This document shows, piece after piece, positions 44,643 through 53,492 of a DNA stretch of 64,000 bases. The stretch comes from Pseudoalteromonas rubra. GTDB lineage: Bacteria > Pseudomonadota > Gammaproteobacteria > Enterobacterales > Alteromonadaceae. The stretch spans positions 248,001 through 312,000 of the forward strand of contig NZ_AHCD03000027.1 of the NCBI RefSeq assembly GCF_000238295.3. The letters are read 5' to 3'. Position 1 is the first letter of the stretch. Each line of letters starts with the position of its first letter. The translations under genes and the position numbers were made by a program. A model generated the notes under the pieces. The model worked only from the letters and a program-made list of their open reading frames with translations. It had not been told where the DNA came from and did not search any database.

Positions 44643-44668
44643 AAAAAGCCGCCCGATGGCGGCTTTTT
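44643..44668. terminator. Bidirectional terminator
   Basis: AAAAAGCCGCC pairs perfectly with GGCGGCTTTTT around CGAT, between the convergent GFA and TonB-receptor genes. Confidence 0.93.
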
Positions 44669-44691
44669 AATGGAAGGGGGCTTGTAACGGC

Positions 44692-47019
44692 TTAGAAATC
44701 CACCTGAAGCGTTAATGATACCTGACGAGATTTACCAAGGTACATCTGGCCGTAGCTGGTAAACGGGTTACCCTGATTATCGGCATCTTTAAAGTAGGTG
44801 CTGACATATTCTTTATCGAACAGGTTTCTCACATCCAGGCGCACGATGTAGTTATCCCAGTTGTAGCCCAGCTGCGCATTCACAATCGTATGTTGATCAT
44901 TGATTGGATCTGAATTAATTGCATACTTTTCTGCTGTTAGGGAAGCAGCTGGATCCAGATATGCCGTGCTCGAGTCGGTGTACTTCGCGTTGACATTCAC
45001 ATAGAAGCCGTTGTCAAAGGCGTAATTAGTCGCCAGGTTCGCCGTGAGCTCAGGCGCATCTTCAAATGCGCGCCCAGTCAGGTGGCCGAAATCAGTGAAT
45101 TCAGATTTTGCCAGTCCCACACCTGCAGTCACAGACCAATTGTTACTAGGGTAGTAGAAGACTTCAGTCTCTAACCCTTTCACTTCTGATTCTGCGGCAT
45201 TGATGGTTTCTGTGTCATACGGTGATGAAGAATAACGCTTGATTACCTGCTGATCTTGCCATTTCAGTAAGAAAGCATTGGCATTGACTACCAGTTTGCC
45301 ATCCAGCCACACAGAGCGTAAAGACAGCTCATAGTTGTTGGTGTATTCCGGGTCGTAGCTGAAAATATTTGAGCGTGCGACGTTAAATCCGACACCGCCA
45401 GAGCGATAGCCTTTTTGGTAGATGAAGCTGGTCGACATATCCTGGTTAAAGTGATACGTCGCGCCCAGTTTTGGCAACCAAGCGCTGAAGTCTTCTTTGG
45501 TTGCTGGCTCTACACCAGAAGCGGCTTCTGCAAAGCCGTGCAGATAGGCATTGATGCCACTAATAACCGGTGCAATTTGTGCCGGAACCTGAGCTGGATC
45601 TGGCATTGGGTTATTGATCTTGTATGCATTGTTGGCACTATTGGTTTGCTCTTCAGTGTCGTAGCGCAGTCCGGCCAACAGGTCAATTTGGTCTGTGATA
45701 GACCAGGTCAGGTCGCCATAAATCGCGGCCGTTTTGATCTTCTGAGTCAGGCCATAATTGAGTTCAAGATTAATTGGGTCAATATCTGGGTAGAATGGCG
45801 CAACCGCTGCTGCTGTTTGTGCTGCCATCTCAGCAGGCAGCCCTTGTTGCATTAGCAGGCCTGTTACCGCGGTAACCAGATCAGGTGCTCTGACCGCTTG
45901 CTCCAGGGTCATCAGACGCTGACCTTGTGCTTTATCATCTACGTCAACTTGTGACGCATAAATACCAAATGCAGCCTGAACTGCATCAGATTCATAGGTC
46001 ACTCTGAATTCCTGACTGAAGGTTTCATCGATACGGTGGTCATAGTTGTCTTTTACCAGCTGGGTCGGCAGCATATCGCCATCCCAGTTGTAGCGATAGT
46101 CAGACTCGTTATAGGTTGTGACTGAGTGTAGCGACGTTGTCTCGTTGAGGTCCCAGCTTGCTTCCAGGTTATAAATATCGGTTTTGGTTTCTTCCCAGAT
46201 AGGTGAATTATAATTAACCTGACGGTCAAATGGTGTGCCACCAAAGTCATACATGGCAAACTGCGCACCATAGCGGTTGTCATTGTTGGTGTAAGTAAAC
46301 AGCACATCCACATCATCGTTTGGCTCAAATAACAGTTTGGCACGCAGTGTTTCGCTGTTTTCAAAATTGGCGGTGTCACCCCGGGTGATGTTGTCTATGT
46401 CACCATCGGTTTGTTTGTCTTCGTAGCTGATTCTGAATGCCAGCATGTCTTCTACCAGACCCATGCCACCGGCAAAAGCATACTCTTGCTGGCCATGTTG
46501 ACCCACTGTTGCTTTTAGCTTTGCACTTGGCTCATAAGTTGGGTCTTGTGAACGCATCATGATGGCACCTGCCAGCGCGTTGCGCCCTTGCAGAGTAGAT
46601 TGCGGGCCACGGAACACTTCAACCTGTGCCAGATCCCAGACAGACAAACCGCCGCTTTTTACCATGCGAAATGGCAATGGTGCACCATCCAGGTACATAC
46701 TGGTTAAGAAGCTATTACCCCCACCGGAAACTGAGAATGAATCGACGCCACGAATACTGAAACCCTGGTTAAAGTCACCGGCGACATTCGGCATCATTGC
46801 AAATACATCATTGATATTCTGCAAATTATTCTGTTCCATATCTTTGCTGGTAACAACCGCAACACTGCTTGGGGTTTCCTGCAAAGTACGGTCAATTTTC
46901 TGACCTTGTACTACGATAACATCCAGTTCTTTTGCTTCATCTGCAATGGCTGAAGTTGATGCCGTAGCAGCAGAGATCAGCGCTAATCCGACAGATTTAG
47001 CCAAAATATTCAGTTTCAT
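44692..47019 (-). CDS. TonB-dependent outer-membrane receptor
   Basis: The 775-residue protein has a signal peptide (SVGLALISAATASTSAIA), a TonB-box-like LDVIVVQGQK, a plug domain (QETPSSVAVVTSKDMEQ, FSIRGVDS, VEVFRGPQSTLQGRNALAGAI) and a C-terminal beta barrel ending in aromatic F (SLTLQVDF). It takes up a ferric siderophore or similar ligand using TonB energy. A good Fur-box lies at 47096-47114, so iron control is likely. No siderophore synthesis genes are adjacent. Confidence 0.92.
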   Translation of the reverse strand: MKLNILAKSVGLALISAATASTSAIADEAKELDVIVVQGQKIDRTLQETPSSVAVVTSKDMEQNNLQNINDVFAMMPNVAGDFNQGFSIRGVDSFSVSGGGNSFLTSMYLDGAPLPFRMVKSGGLSVWDLAQVEVFRGPQSTLQGRNALAGAIMMRSQDPTYEPSAKLKATVGQHGQQEYAFAGGMGLVEDMLAFRISYEDKQTDGDIDNITRGDTANFENSETLRAKLLFEPNDDVDVLFTYTNNDNRYGAQFAMYDFGGTPFDRQVNYNSPIWEETKTDIYNLEASWDLNETTSLHSVTTYNESDYRYNWDGDMLPTQLVKDNYDHRIDETFSQEFRVTYESDAVQAAFGIYASQVDVDDKAQGQRLMTLEQAVRAPDLVTAVTGLLMQQGLPAEMAAQTAAAVAPFYPDIDPINLELNYGLTQKIKTAAIYGDLTWSITDQIDLLAGLRYDTEEQTNSANNAYKINNPMPDPAQVPAQIAPVISGINAYLHGFAEAASGVEPATKEDFSAWLPKLGATYHFNQDMSTSFIYQKGYRSGGVGFNVARSNIFSYDPEYTNNYELSLRSVWLDGKLVVNANAFLLKWQDQQVIKRYSSSPYDTETINAAESEVKGLETEVFYYPSNNWSVTAGVGLAKSEFTDFGHLTGRAFEDAPELTANLATNYAFDNGFYVNVNAKYTDSSTAYLDPAASLTAEKYAINSDPINDQHTIVNAQLGYNWDNYIVRLDVRNLFDKEYVSTYFKDADNQGNPFTSYGQMYLGKSRQVSLTLQVDF

Positions 47020-47095
47020 ACGTCACGCTTCCAGAGAGTAAGAGAGTTATAAATAATTTTTCCCGGGCATAATACTGGATTATTCTAAAAATACA

Positions 47096-47114
47096 AATGA
47101 TATCCACTATCATT
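47096..47114 (-). promoter_or_regulatory. Predicted Fur box
   Basis: AATGATATCCACTATCATT is a perfect 7-5-7 palindrome (one more A-T pair outside), close to the Fur consensus, 77 bases upstream of the TonB-receptor start. Confidence 0.75.
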
Positions 47115-47227
47115 TGCGTATGTGGACCTAAATAATCTCCTTTTCTTGTTCTGGCTGATATGTAATCGATTGACGCGATGTCCCGATAAGATATAGGCTC
47201 AGTAAACACCCATAATAAGGAGCCTGT

Positions 47228-47869
47228 ATGTTTCCACTTGATGTTTTCCTGACCTATACCCTGGCATGCCTGCTGCTGGTGATCTCTCCCGGGCCTGATA
47301 ACTTGCTGGCAATAGCACGCGGTTTAAGTCAGGGACGGCTGGCGGCAATTGTGTCCGGGCTATCGTCAGGTGCGGGGATCTTGTTTCATGTTCTGGCGGC
47401 AACCTTTGGTCTGACTTTACTGATCCAAACCTCGGAGATAGCCTTTTATGTGGTCAAGCTGGTTGGAGCGGCTTACCTTATCTGGCTGGGTATAAAGGTG
47501 CTCAGGACCCGTCAGTTGTTTTCACTGCACGATACGCCGTCTCAGCCATTGTTGCGAATTTTCTCAACGGGCTTCTTATCTGCCGCGCTGAACCCTAAAC
47601 CGGGTATTTTTGTGCTGGCGTTTGTGCCGCAGTTTGTGAACCCTGAGTTGGGCTCAGTCACGACTCAAATGCTCGTCTATGGTGTCTGGTTTGCCTTGCT
47701 GACCGCAGCAGGGTTTGCGCTGATGGGGGGGTTCTCATCTCGTTTATCGGCGTGGTTACAACATAAGCCTCGCTTTGTGCTGGGTCTGAATGTGGGAGCC
47801 GGTGCGACATTTATCGCTTCTGGCCTGGCTGTAGCCCTGATGAAGCAAAAGCAGCCTGTTGGGGTTTAG
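47228..47869 (+). CDS. LysE/RhtB-family amino-acid exporter
   Basis: The 213-residue membrane protein shows the family N terminus (YTLACLLLVISPGPDNLLAIARGLSQG), KLVGAAYLIWLGIKVLR, and FLSAALNPKPGIFVLAFVPQFV. AAGGAG lies 7 bases before the ATG. Exports amino acids or analogues across the inner membrane; the substrate is not known. Divergent from the TonB-receptor gene. Confidence 0.88.
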   Translation: MFPLDVFLTYTLACLLLVISPGPDNLLAIARGLSQGRLAAIVSGLSSGAGILFHVLAATFGLTLLIQTSEIAFYVVKLVGAAYLIWLGIKVLRTRQLFSLHDTPSQPLLRIFSTGFLSAALNPKPGIFVLAFVPQFVNPELGSVTTQMLVYGVWFALLTAAGFALMGGFSSRLSAWLQHKPRFVLGLNVGAGATFIASGLAVALMKQKQPVGV

Positions 47870-48275
47870 AATGTGATCCTATTTACACCTACAATTTTTC
47901 GGGTGTGTGGTGCTTAATCATTCAGGCACTGCCTGAGCCACTGCCCGGGCTTATTAACAGTCATTCACAAAGCTGCTCGAGCCAGACGACATCGAACCAG
48001 GGAGGGGCAGTAAGCAGCGGGTAAGACAGACTGTGCCCGACATAACGAATACGCTCCTTCAAGAGTTACTTTTCTAAATAAATCATGCCTCTAAATGCCT
48101 TTTTCTTGTATGGAATTGACCTTTAGGTTTCTCTCTCGGGTTTTTATCGCGTTTTATTTGAGCGCCAACGCACACTTATTGCACCAATCAAGGAAGTAAC
48201 ATACGGTTAATAAGTTTCTCAAAGTGTGATGTTGTAACACTCTGGGTAATCCAAAAATAAAAATAGGGAAAATGT
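47870..48275. other. Intergenic region, no gene seen
   Basis: About 400 bases. No frame, repeat or clear hairpin is seen; it should contain the promoter of the sortilin-like gene near its right end. Confidence 0.5.
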
Positions 48276-51200
48276 ATGCATCAACTAAAACTTGGCCGCA
48301 CTATGCGTATCGCATTGTTCGGTGCAGCCACTGCGCTCTGTAGCTTACCTGGGCTGGCTGCCAAAGGGGATGAAGGGGTACTTTCTGCTGCCACTTTTAA
48401 AGGGTTAGAGCTAAGAAATATTGGTCCTGGCTTTATGTCAGGTCGTATCGCTGATATCGCCATTGACCCCAAGGATACCAGTGTCTGGTATGTGGGGGTT
48501 GGCTCCGGCGGAGTATGGAAAACGAATAATGCGGGGGTGACCTGGCAACCCGTTTTTGATGATCAGCCCGTTTACTCAATCGGGGCTGTGGTGTTGGACC
48601 CAAATAACAGCAATACCGTTTGGGTAGGCACGGGTGAAAACGTCGGTGGTCGCCACGTCAGCTTTGGTGATGGTATCTATGTCAGCCATGATGGTGGCGC
48701 AAGTTGGACCAATATGGGGCTGAAAAATTCTGGTCACATTTCAGAGATCATTGTACATCCAACGGACTCAAATACACTATGGGTTGCCGCACAGGGTCCA
48801 CTGTGGAGTAAGGGAGGTCAGCGTGGTTTGTACAAAACCACCGATGGCGGAAAAACCTGGGACAAAGTGCTGGGAGACAATGACTGGACTGGCGTGACCG
48901 ATGTGGCCATCGATCCACGTGATCCTAGCGTACTGTATGCTGCTACCTGGCAACGGCATCGTACTGTAGCGGCGTATTATGGCGGGGGACCGGGTTCCGG
49001 GTTGCATAAATCCACCGATGGCGGCAAAACCTGGCAAAAGTTGGCGCAAGGGTTACCGAAAGGAGAAATGGGTAAAATCGGTCTTGAAGTCTCCCCGATA
49101 GATCCAGATGTCGTGTACGCCGCCATTGAATTGAATCGCCGTACAGGTGCCGTGTACCGCTCTGCTGATCGGGGTGCGTCCTGGGTTAAAGGAGCCGATG
49201 CCGTTGCTGGTGGTACCGGACCACATTACTATCAGGAGCTCTACGCCAGCCCTCATCATTTTGATCATATCTATCTGGCTGGTGTACGTTTGCATGAGTC
49301 CAAAGACGGTGGTAAATCATTTAAACGGATGGAAGAAAAGGACAAGCATGGCGATAACCATGCTATGGAATTTATTGCCGGTGATAAGAACTACATGATG
49401 GTGGGGTCTGACGGTGGTTTATATGAAAGTTTCGACAGTGGCGTGCACTGGCGCTACCACGAAAACTTGCCTGTGACTCAGTATTACAAGTTGGCACTGG
49501 ATGACGATAAGCCGTTTTATAATATTTACGGTGGGACACAGGACAACAATACTCAGGGCGGCCCGTCTCGTACTCTAAACAGTCACGGTATTCTCAACAC
49601 TGACTGGAAAGTGGTGTTGTTTGGAGATGGTCACCAGCCAGCCACAGAGCCGGGTAACCCGGACATTGTGTATGCGCAGTGGCAGCAGGGCAACCTGACT
49701 CGCTACGATCGCACCACAGGCGAGATAGTTTATATTAAGCCTCAGCCGGGTAAGGGTGAAAAGCCTGAGCGCTTCAACTGGGATGCCCCCATTCTGGTCA
49801 GCCCACACAAACCGTCACGGTTATATTTTGCCTCACACAGGGTGTGGCAGTCGGAAGACCGAGGTGACAGCTGGACACCCATCTCAGGTGATCTGACAAA
49901 GAACCGAGAACGCATTCATCAGCCTATTATGGGTGGTAAGCAGGGCTGGGATGGTGCCTGGGATATGTTTGCGATGTCACAATATAGCACCATTACATCT
50001 TTGTCTGAATCTCCCTTAGTGGAAGGTTTGCTGTATGCCGGTACCGACGATGGCCATATTCAGATCACTGAAAATGGAGGGAAGTCCTGGCGTAAAGTGG
50101 ATGTCAAACGATTACCTAGGGTGCCAGATACAGCATTTATTAATGACATCAAAGCGGACTTGTTCGATCCTGATACTGTGTATATCGCGCTGGATAACCA
50201 CAAATTCGGCGACTATAAGCCTTACTTACTAAAAAGTACTAACCGTGGTAAATCCTGGAAGTCTATTGCCAGCAATTTACCTGACAAGCACCTGGTTTGG
50301 CGTGTAGTACAAGACCATATCGACCCGGATCTGCTGTTCGCTGGGACTGAATTTGGTTTGTTCTTTACAATCGATGGCGGTAAGCGTTGGGTGGAGCTGA
50401 CCGGCAATGTGCCGACGATTTCGTTCCGCGACTTGGCTATCCAGCGTCGTGAAAATGACCTGGTGGGTGCCAGCTTTGGTCGGGGTTTCTTTGTTCTGGA
50501 TGACTATCGGGCGCTGCGTAACCTGTCAGAAGACAAACTGGAGCAGGACTCTGTGCTATTCCCAACCCGTGATGCGCTATGGTACATCGAGCGTAGCCCG
50601 CTCGGTGGGGGTGACGTGGGCACTCAGGGGGGCAATAAATACCGAGCGCCGAATCCGGAGTTTGGTGCTACCTTTACCTACTATCTGAAAGACGACATCA
50701 AGAGCCTCAAGGCACAGCGTCAGGCAACAGAAAAAGCGCTGAAAGAAGATGACAAGTCGGTGGGTGTCCCAGCATGGGATAAACTCGAAGCAGAGGTGCG
50801 TCAACAACAACCGGCTATCTGGTTCACCATTCGTGATGAGCAGGGCAATGTGATCCGCAAGGTACAAGGTAAGGCCAAAAAGGGTCTGAATCGGGTTAAC
50901 TGGGACCTGCGTTGGCCAGCGCATCAAGCCATCGGCATACAGGGCAATTATTTTTCTCCTAACCCACAGGGTCCTTTGGTGACGCCGGGCACGTACAGCG
51001 TTAGCATGAGTAAAGAGGTTGATGGCAAGATCACTCAATTAGAGGCGCCGCAAACCTTTAAAGTAGTGCAATTGCACCAGCGCAATGCCCTCAAAGCCAT
51101 TGATGGCGAAAAAGTGGCGGCGTTCTGGAAAGAGCTGGCCAATGTACAGCGCGTAGCCAGTGCCACTGGTCAGGCATTGGGTAAAGCGGTGAAGCGTCTG

Positions 51201-51575
51201 GATATGCTTGAACAGTCGCTGGATCGTACGTCCGTCGAGCTGGGTGAGTTTGATAGTCAGTTTGCGACTATCCGCAGCCAGTTACTGGCACTGGATAGCC
51301 GTCTGAACGGTAACCCTGCTAAAAACCAGGTGGGTGCCTGGAATAACGCGGCTACAGTAGGTGATCGTCTGTTCCATGCTCTGATTGGCACCAGCTACTC
51401 GACATATGGCCCGACTCCGGCTATTCGTACCAGCGTGGATTTGGCTACGGAAGAACTCAGAGCGATCCGCAATGAGTTGCAGAGTATTCTGAACGAGACC
51501 ATTCCTGCGTTTGAACAGCAACTGCAAGCCAAAGGGGCTCCCTGGGTCCCTGGCCAGTCATTGCCGCAGATTTAA
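48276..51575 (+). CDS. Secreted sortilin/VPS10-type BNR-repeat protein
   Basis: The 1099-residue protein has a signal peptide (IALFGAATALCSLPGLAA). Two propeller-like regions follow with many Asp-box/BNR motifs (GGVWKTNNAGVTW, GIYVSHDGGASW, GLYKTTDGGKTW, GLHKSTDGGKTW, LYESFDSGVHW, LFFTIDGGKRW). The C-terminal part (after about 800) has a strand-rich domain and a long helical end (VQRVASATGQALGKAVKRLDMLEQSLDR). This is the common bacterial 'glycosyl hydrolase/VPS10' family; enzyme activity has not been shown. It stands alone with its own terminator. Confidence 0.87.
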   Translation: MHQLKLGRTMRIALFGAATALCSLPGLAAKGDEGVLSAATFKGLELRNIGPGFMSGRIADIAIDPKDTSVWYVGVGSGGVWKTNNAGVTWQPVFDDQPVYSIGAVVLDPNNSNTVWVGTGENVGGRHVSFGDGIYVSHDGGASWTNMGLKNSGHISEIIVHPTDSNTLWVAAQGPLWSKGGQRGLYKTTDGGKTWDKVLGDNDWTGVTDVAIDPRDPSVLYAATWQRHRTVAAYYGGGPGSGLHKSTDGGKTWQKLAQGLPKGEMGKIGLEVSPIDPDVVYAAIELNRRTGAVYRSADRGASWVKGADAVAGGTGPHYYQELYASPHHFDHIYLAGVRLHESKDGGKSFKRMEEKDKHGDNHAMEFIAGDKNYMMVGSDGGLYESFDSGVHWRYHENLPVTQYYKLALDDDKPFYNIYGGTQDNNTQGGPSRTLNSHGILNTDWKVVLFGDGHQPATEPGNPDIVYAQWQQGNLTRYDRTTGEIVYIKPQPGKGEKPERFNWDAPILVSPHKPSRLYFASHRVWQSEDRGDSWTPISGDLTKNRERIHQPIMGGKQGWDGAWDMFAMSQYSTITSLSESPLVEGLLYAGTDDGHIQITENGGKSWRKVDVKRLPRVPDTAFINDIKADLFDPDTVYIALDNHKFGDYKPYLLKSTNRGKSWKSIASNLPDKHLVWRVVQDHIDPDLLFAGTEFGLFFTIDGGKRWVELTGNVPTISFRDLAIQRRENDLVGASFGRGFFVLDDYRALRNLSEDKLEQDSVLFPTRDALWYIERSPLGGGDVGTQGGNKYRAPNPEFGATFTYYLKDDIKSLKAQRQATEKALKEDDKSVGVPAWDKLEAEVRQQQPAIWFTIRDEQGNVIRKVQGKAKKGLNRVNWDLRWPAHQAIGIQGNYFSPNPQGPLVTPGTYSVSMSKEVDGKITQLEAPQTFKVVQLHQRNALKAIDGEKVAAFWKELANVQRVASATGQALGKAVKRLDMLEQSLDRTSVELGEFDSQFATIRSQLLALDSRLNGNPAKNQVGAWNNAATVGDRLFHALIGTSYSTYGPTPAIRTSVDLATEELRAIRNELQSILNETIPAFEQQLQAKGAPWVPGQSLPQI

Positions 51576-51596
51576 TCTGTTCTCTCAGTGAATTGA

Positions 51597-51624
51597 AAAG
51601 GGCTCAGCAGAGCCCTTTCTTTTT
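51597..51624 (+). terminator. Terminator of the sortilin-like gene
   Basis: AAAGGGCTC pairs with GAGCCCTTT around AGCA and is followed by CTTTTT. Confidence 0.9.
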
Positions 51625-51771
51625 ATCTGATGGAGGAATACAGCTGTATACATGTTGAGCTCCAGTCGGTTAAATTAATGGTCACTCTGTGAAGTAAATC
51701 AGAGTTTTGTGGCGCTTATACTGGCCTGGGACACACGCTTACTGAAATTAAATTAAGGACGAGGTGCAAAA

Positions 51772-52227
51772 ATGGCAAACATCCGAATAGCAACACAGCA
51801 AGATTTATCCGGTATCATGAAGCTGTATAAAGAGTTACGTGGTCATGATCCGCATATGAGCGAGCAGGTGCTTGAATCGACCTGGGCGGGGATGCTGAAT
51901 AACCCGGGCGTCAGCATTGTGGTTGCCGAGGTAGACGGGCAGCTTGCATCAACCTGTCAGCTGGGTTTGGTACCGACACTCACGAATGGGTGCCGCCCAT
52001 TTGGCATTATTGAACATGTCATTACCGCTGAATCGTTTCGTCGTCAGGGGCTTAGCGAGCGGGTGCTCGAAAAGGCGTTGTCATATGCCTGGGAACAGCG
52101 GTGTTATAAGGTGATGTTGTTCTCTGGCGCGACCAGAGCCAGCGCGCATAAGTTGTATGAAAAGGTGGGATTTAAATCGGATGTAGAAAATGGGTTCGTT
52201 ATAAAGTGCCCGGTTCAGGCAAAGTAA
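51772..52227 (+). CDS. GNAT-family N-acetyltransferase
   Basis: The 151-residue protein covers one GNAT domain: IRIATQQDLSGIMKLYKEL, IVVAEVDGQLASTCQL, the acetyl-CoA loop region ESFRRQGLSERVLEKAL (R-x-x-G-x-x/S), and MLFSGATRASAHKLYEKVGF. AAGGACGAGG lies upstream. Substrate unknown. Confidence 0.87.
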   Translation: MANIRIATQQDLSGIMKLYKELRGHDPHMSEQVLESTWAGMLNNPGVSIVVAEVDGQLASTCQLGLVPTLTNGCRPFGIIEHVITAESFRRQGLSERVLEKALSYAWEQRCYKVMLFSGATRASAHKLYEKVGFKSDVENGFVIKCPVQAK

Positions 52228-52342
52228 AAATCGGCTGCATTGTTGTTATGAGAAATGGATGTGTCATTGGCGTGTCTGATATAAATTTGTTCGTGTTGCC
52301 TTCGTCTCATAGATGTTATCCGCTAAAGTTACTATTTTATTT

Positions 52343-52990
52343 ATGAATATCTTAAATTTATGGTCTACCGGACTTGAGCAGGACAAGCCCCGGGAAATGG
52401 GGGCCGTGCTGGCCGAGTATTTTAATCCTTATTTTAATAAACAGTTTTCACTCAAGCTGATCAGCCCTGATGATTTGCCACGTTTTTGCCGCTGGATGAA
52501 TGACCCCCGGGTTGCGCACTTCTGGCAACAAGCCTGGAGTGAAGAAAAACAATGGCAGTACTTGAGTGATAAACTGGCGGATGGTCACACTTTGCCTTTG
52601 ATAGGCTATCTGGATGAACAGCCTTTTGCGTATCTGGAAGTATACTGGGCGGCAAAAGACAAACTGGCACACTATTACGAGGCGTCAGAGTATGATCGTG
52701 GCATTCATCTATTAGTGGGTGAGCAAAGCTGTCGTGGGCCAGAGAATTTTCGCGGCTGGATGACCAGCCTCAGCCATTTAATCTATCAGAGTCAGCCACA
52801 GACTCAGCGTATCGTGCTGGAACCCAGAGCTGACAATGCACGCCTGATGACCCGAATGGCAGAGCTCGGCTACGACAAACAATTCGAGTTTGATTTTCCC
52901 CATAAGCATGCTGCATTATTGATGGCCCACAAAGCGCATTTCTACAAGCATATTTTCACAGCATATGGAGAGTGTGAGTCAGTCATCTAG
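52343..52990 (+). CDS. IucB-like GNAT acetyltransferase (siderophore type)
   Basis: The protein is 215 residues from ATG 52343; a start 30 bases earlier is possible. It matches the Acetyltransf_8/IucB group: RFCRWMNDPRVAHFWQQAW, LPLIGYLDEQPFAYLEVYWA, RGIHLLVGEQSCRGPENFRGWM and EPRADNARLMTRMAELGY. In aerobactin and related pathways such enzymes acetylate N6-hydroxylysine. No NIS synthetase or lysine hydroxylase is adjacent. It could be an orphan or act on another amine. Confidence 0.82.
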   Translation: MNILNLWSTGLEQDKPREMGAVLAEYFNPYFNKQFSLKLISPDDLPRFCRWMNDPRVAHFWQQAWSEEKQWQYLSDKLADGHTLPLIGYLDEQPFAYLEVYWAAKDKLAHYYEASEYDRGIHLLVGEQSCRGPENFRGWMTSLSHLIYQSQPQTQRIVLEPRADNARLMTRMAELGYDKQFEFDFPHKHAALLMAHKAHFYKHIFTAYGECESVI

Positions 52991-53052
52991 CGGATTGGCA
53001 GTCGGTGTTTGAACGTGTATGGTGTGCTTAAACATCATTAAAGGATTAAAAT

Positions 53053-53430
53053 ATGGACCATACACACGCCCATACTTACCTGCTCAATAAACCCTTCTCT
53101 AGCGTCGGCCAACCCTTTGGACCGGGTGTGGACGTGTTTAAAGTGAAAGACAAAATGTTCGCCACCTTGTCACCGGGCAGGTATAACGAAGGAGAAACGC
53201 ATCATTGGTGGCTAAACCTGAAGTGTGATCCGGATGAAGCGCAGGCATTGCGGGATATTTTTGAGGCTGTGATCCCCGGTTATCACATGAATAAGCGACT
53301 TTGGAATACGGTGATCCTGGACGGCTCTGTGCCTCGCGGAGAAATAGAGCGTATGATCGATAATTCGTTTCTACTGGTGGTGCAGAAAATGCCCAAAAAA
53401 CAGCGAGAGGCTGTGTTGCTGCACCTTTAG
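53053..53430 (+). CDS. MmcQ/YjbR family protein
   Basis: The 125-residue protein has the family pattern VFKVKDKMFATL, WWLNLKCDPDEAQALRD, VIPGYHMNKRLWNTVILDG and ELIDNS-like IERMIDNSFLLVV. The fold resembles CyaY and a double-wing DNA-binding structure has been suggested. The role is unknown. AAAGGAT lies before ATG. Confidence 0.9.
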   Translation: MDHTHAHTYLLNKPFSSVGQPFGPGVDVFKVKDKMFATLSPGRYNEGETHHWWLNLKCDPDEAQALRDIFEAVIPGYHMNKRLWNTVILDGSVPRGEIERMIDNSFLLVVQKMPKKQREAVLLHL

Positions 53431-53492
53431 TGTTTTAATCACAATTGGGTTATTCTTGTTGCCGAAGAGGACAATAACAATTACATAACACT

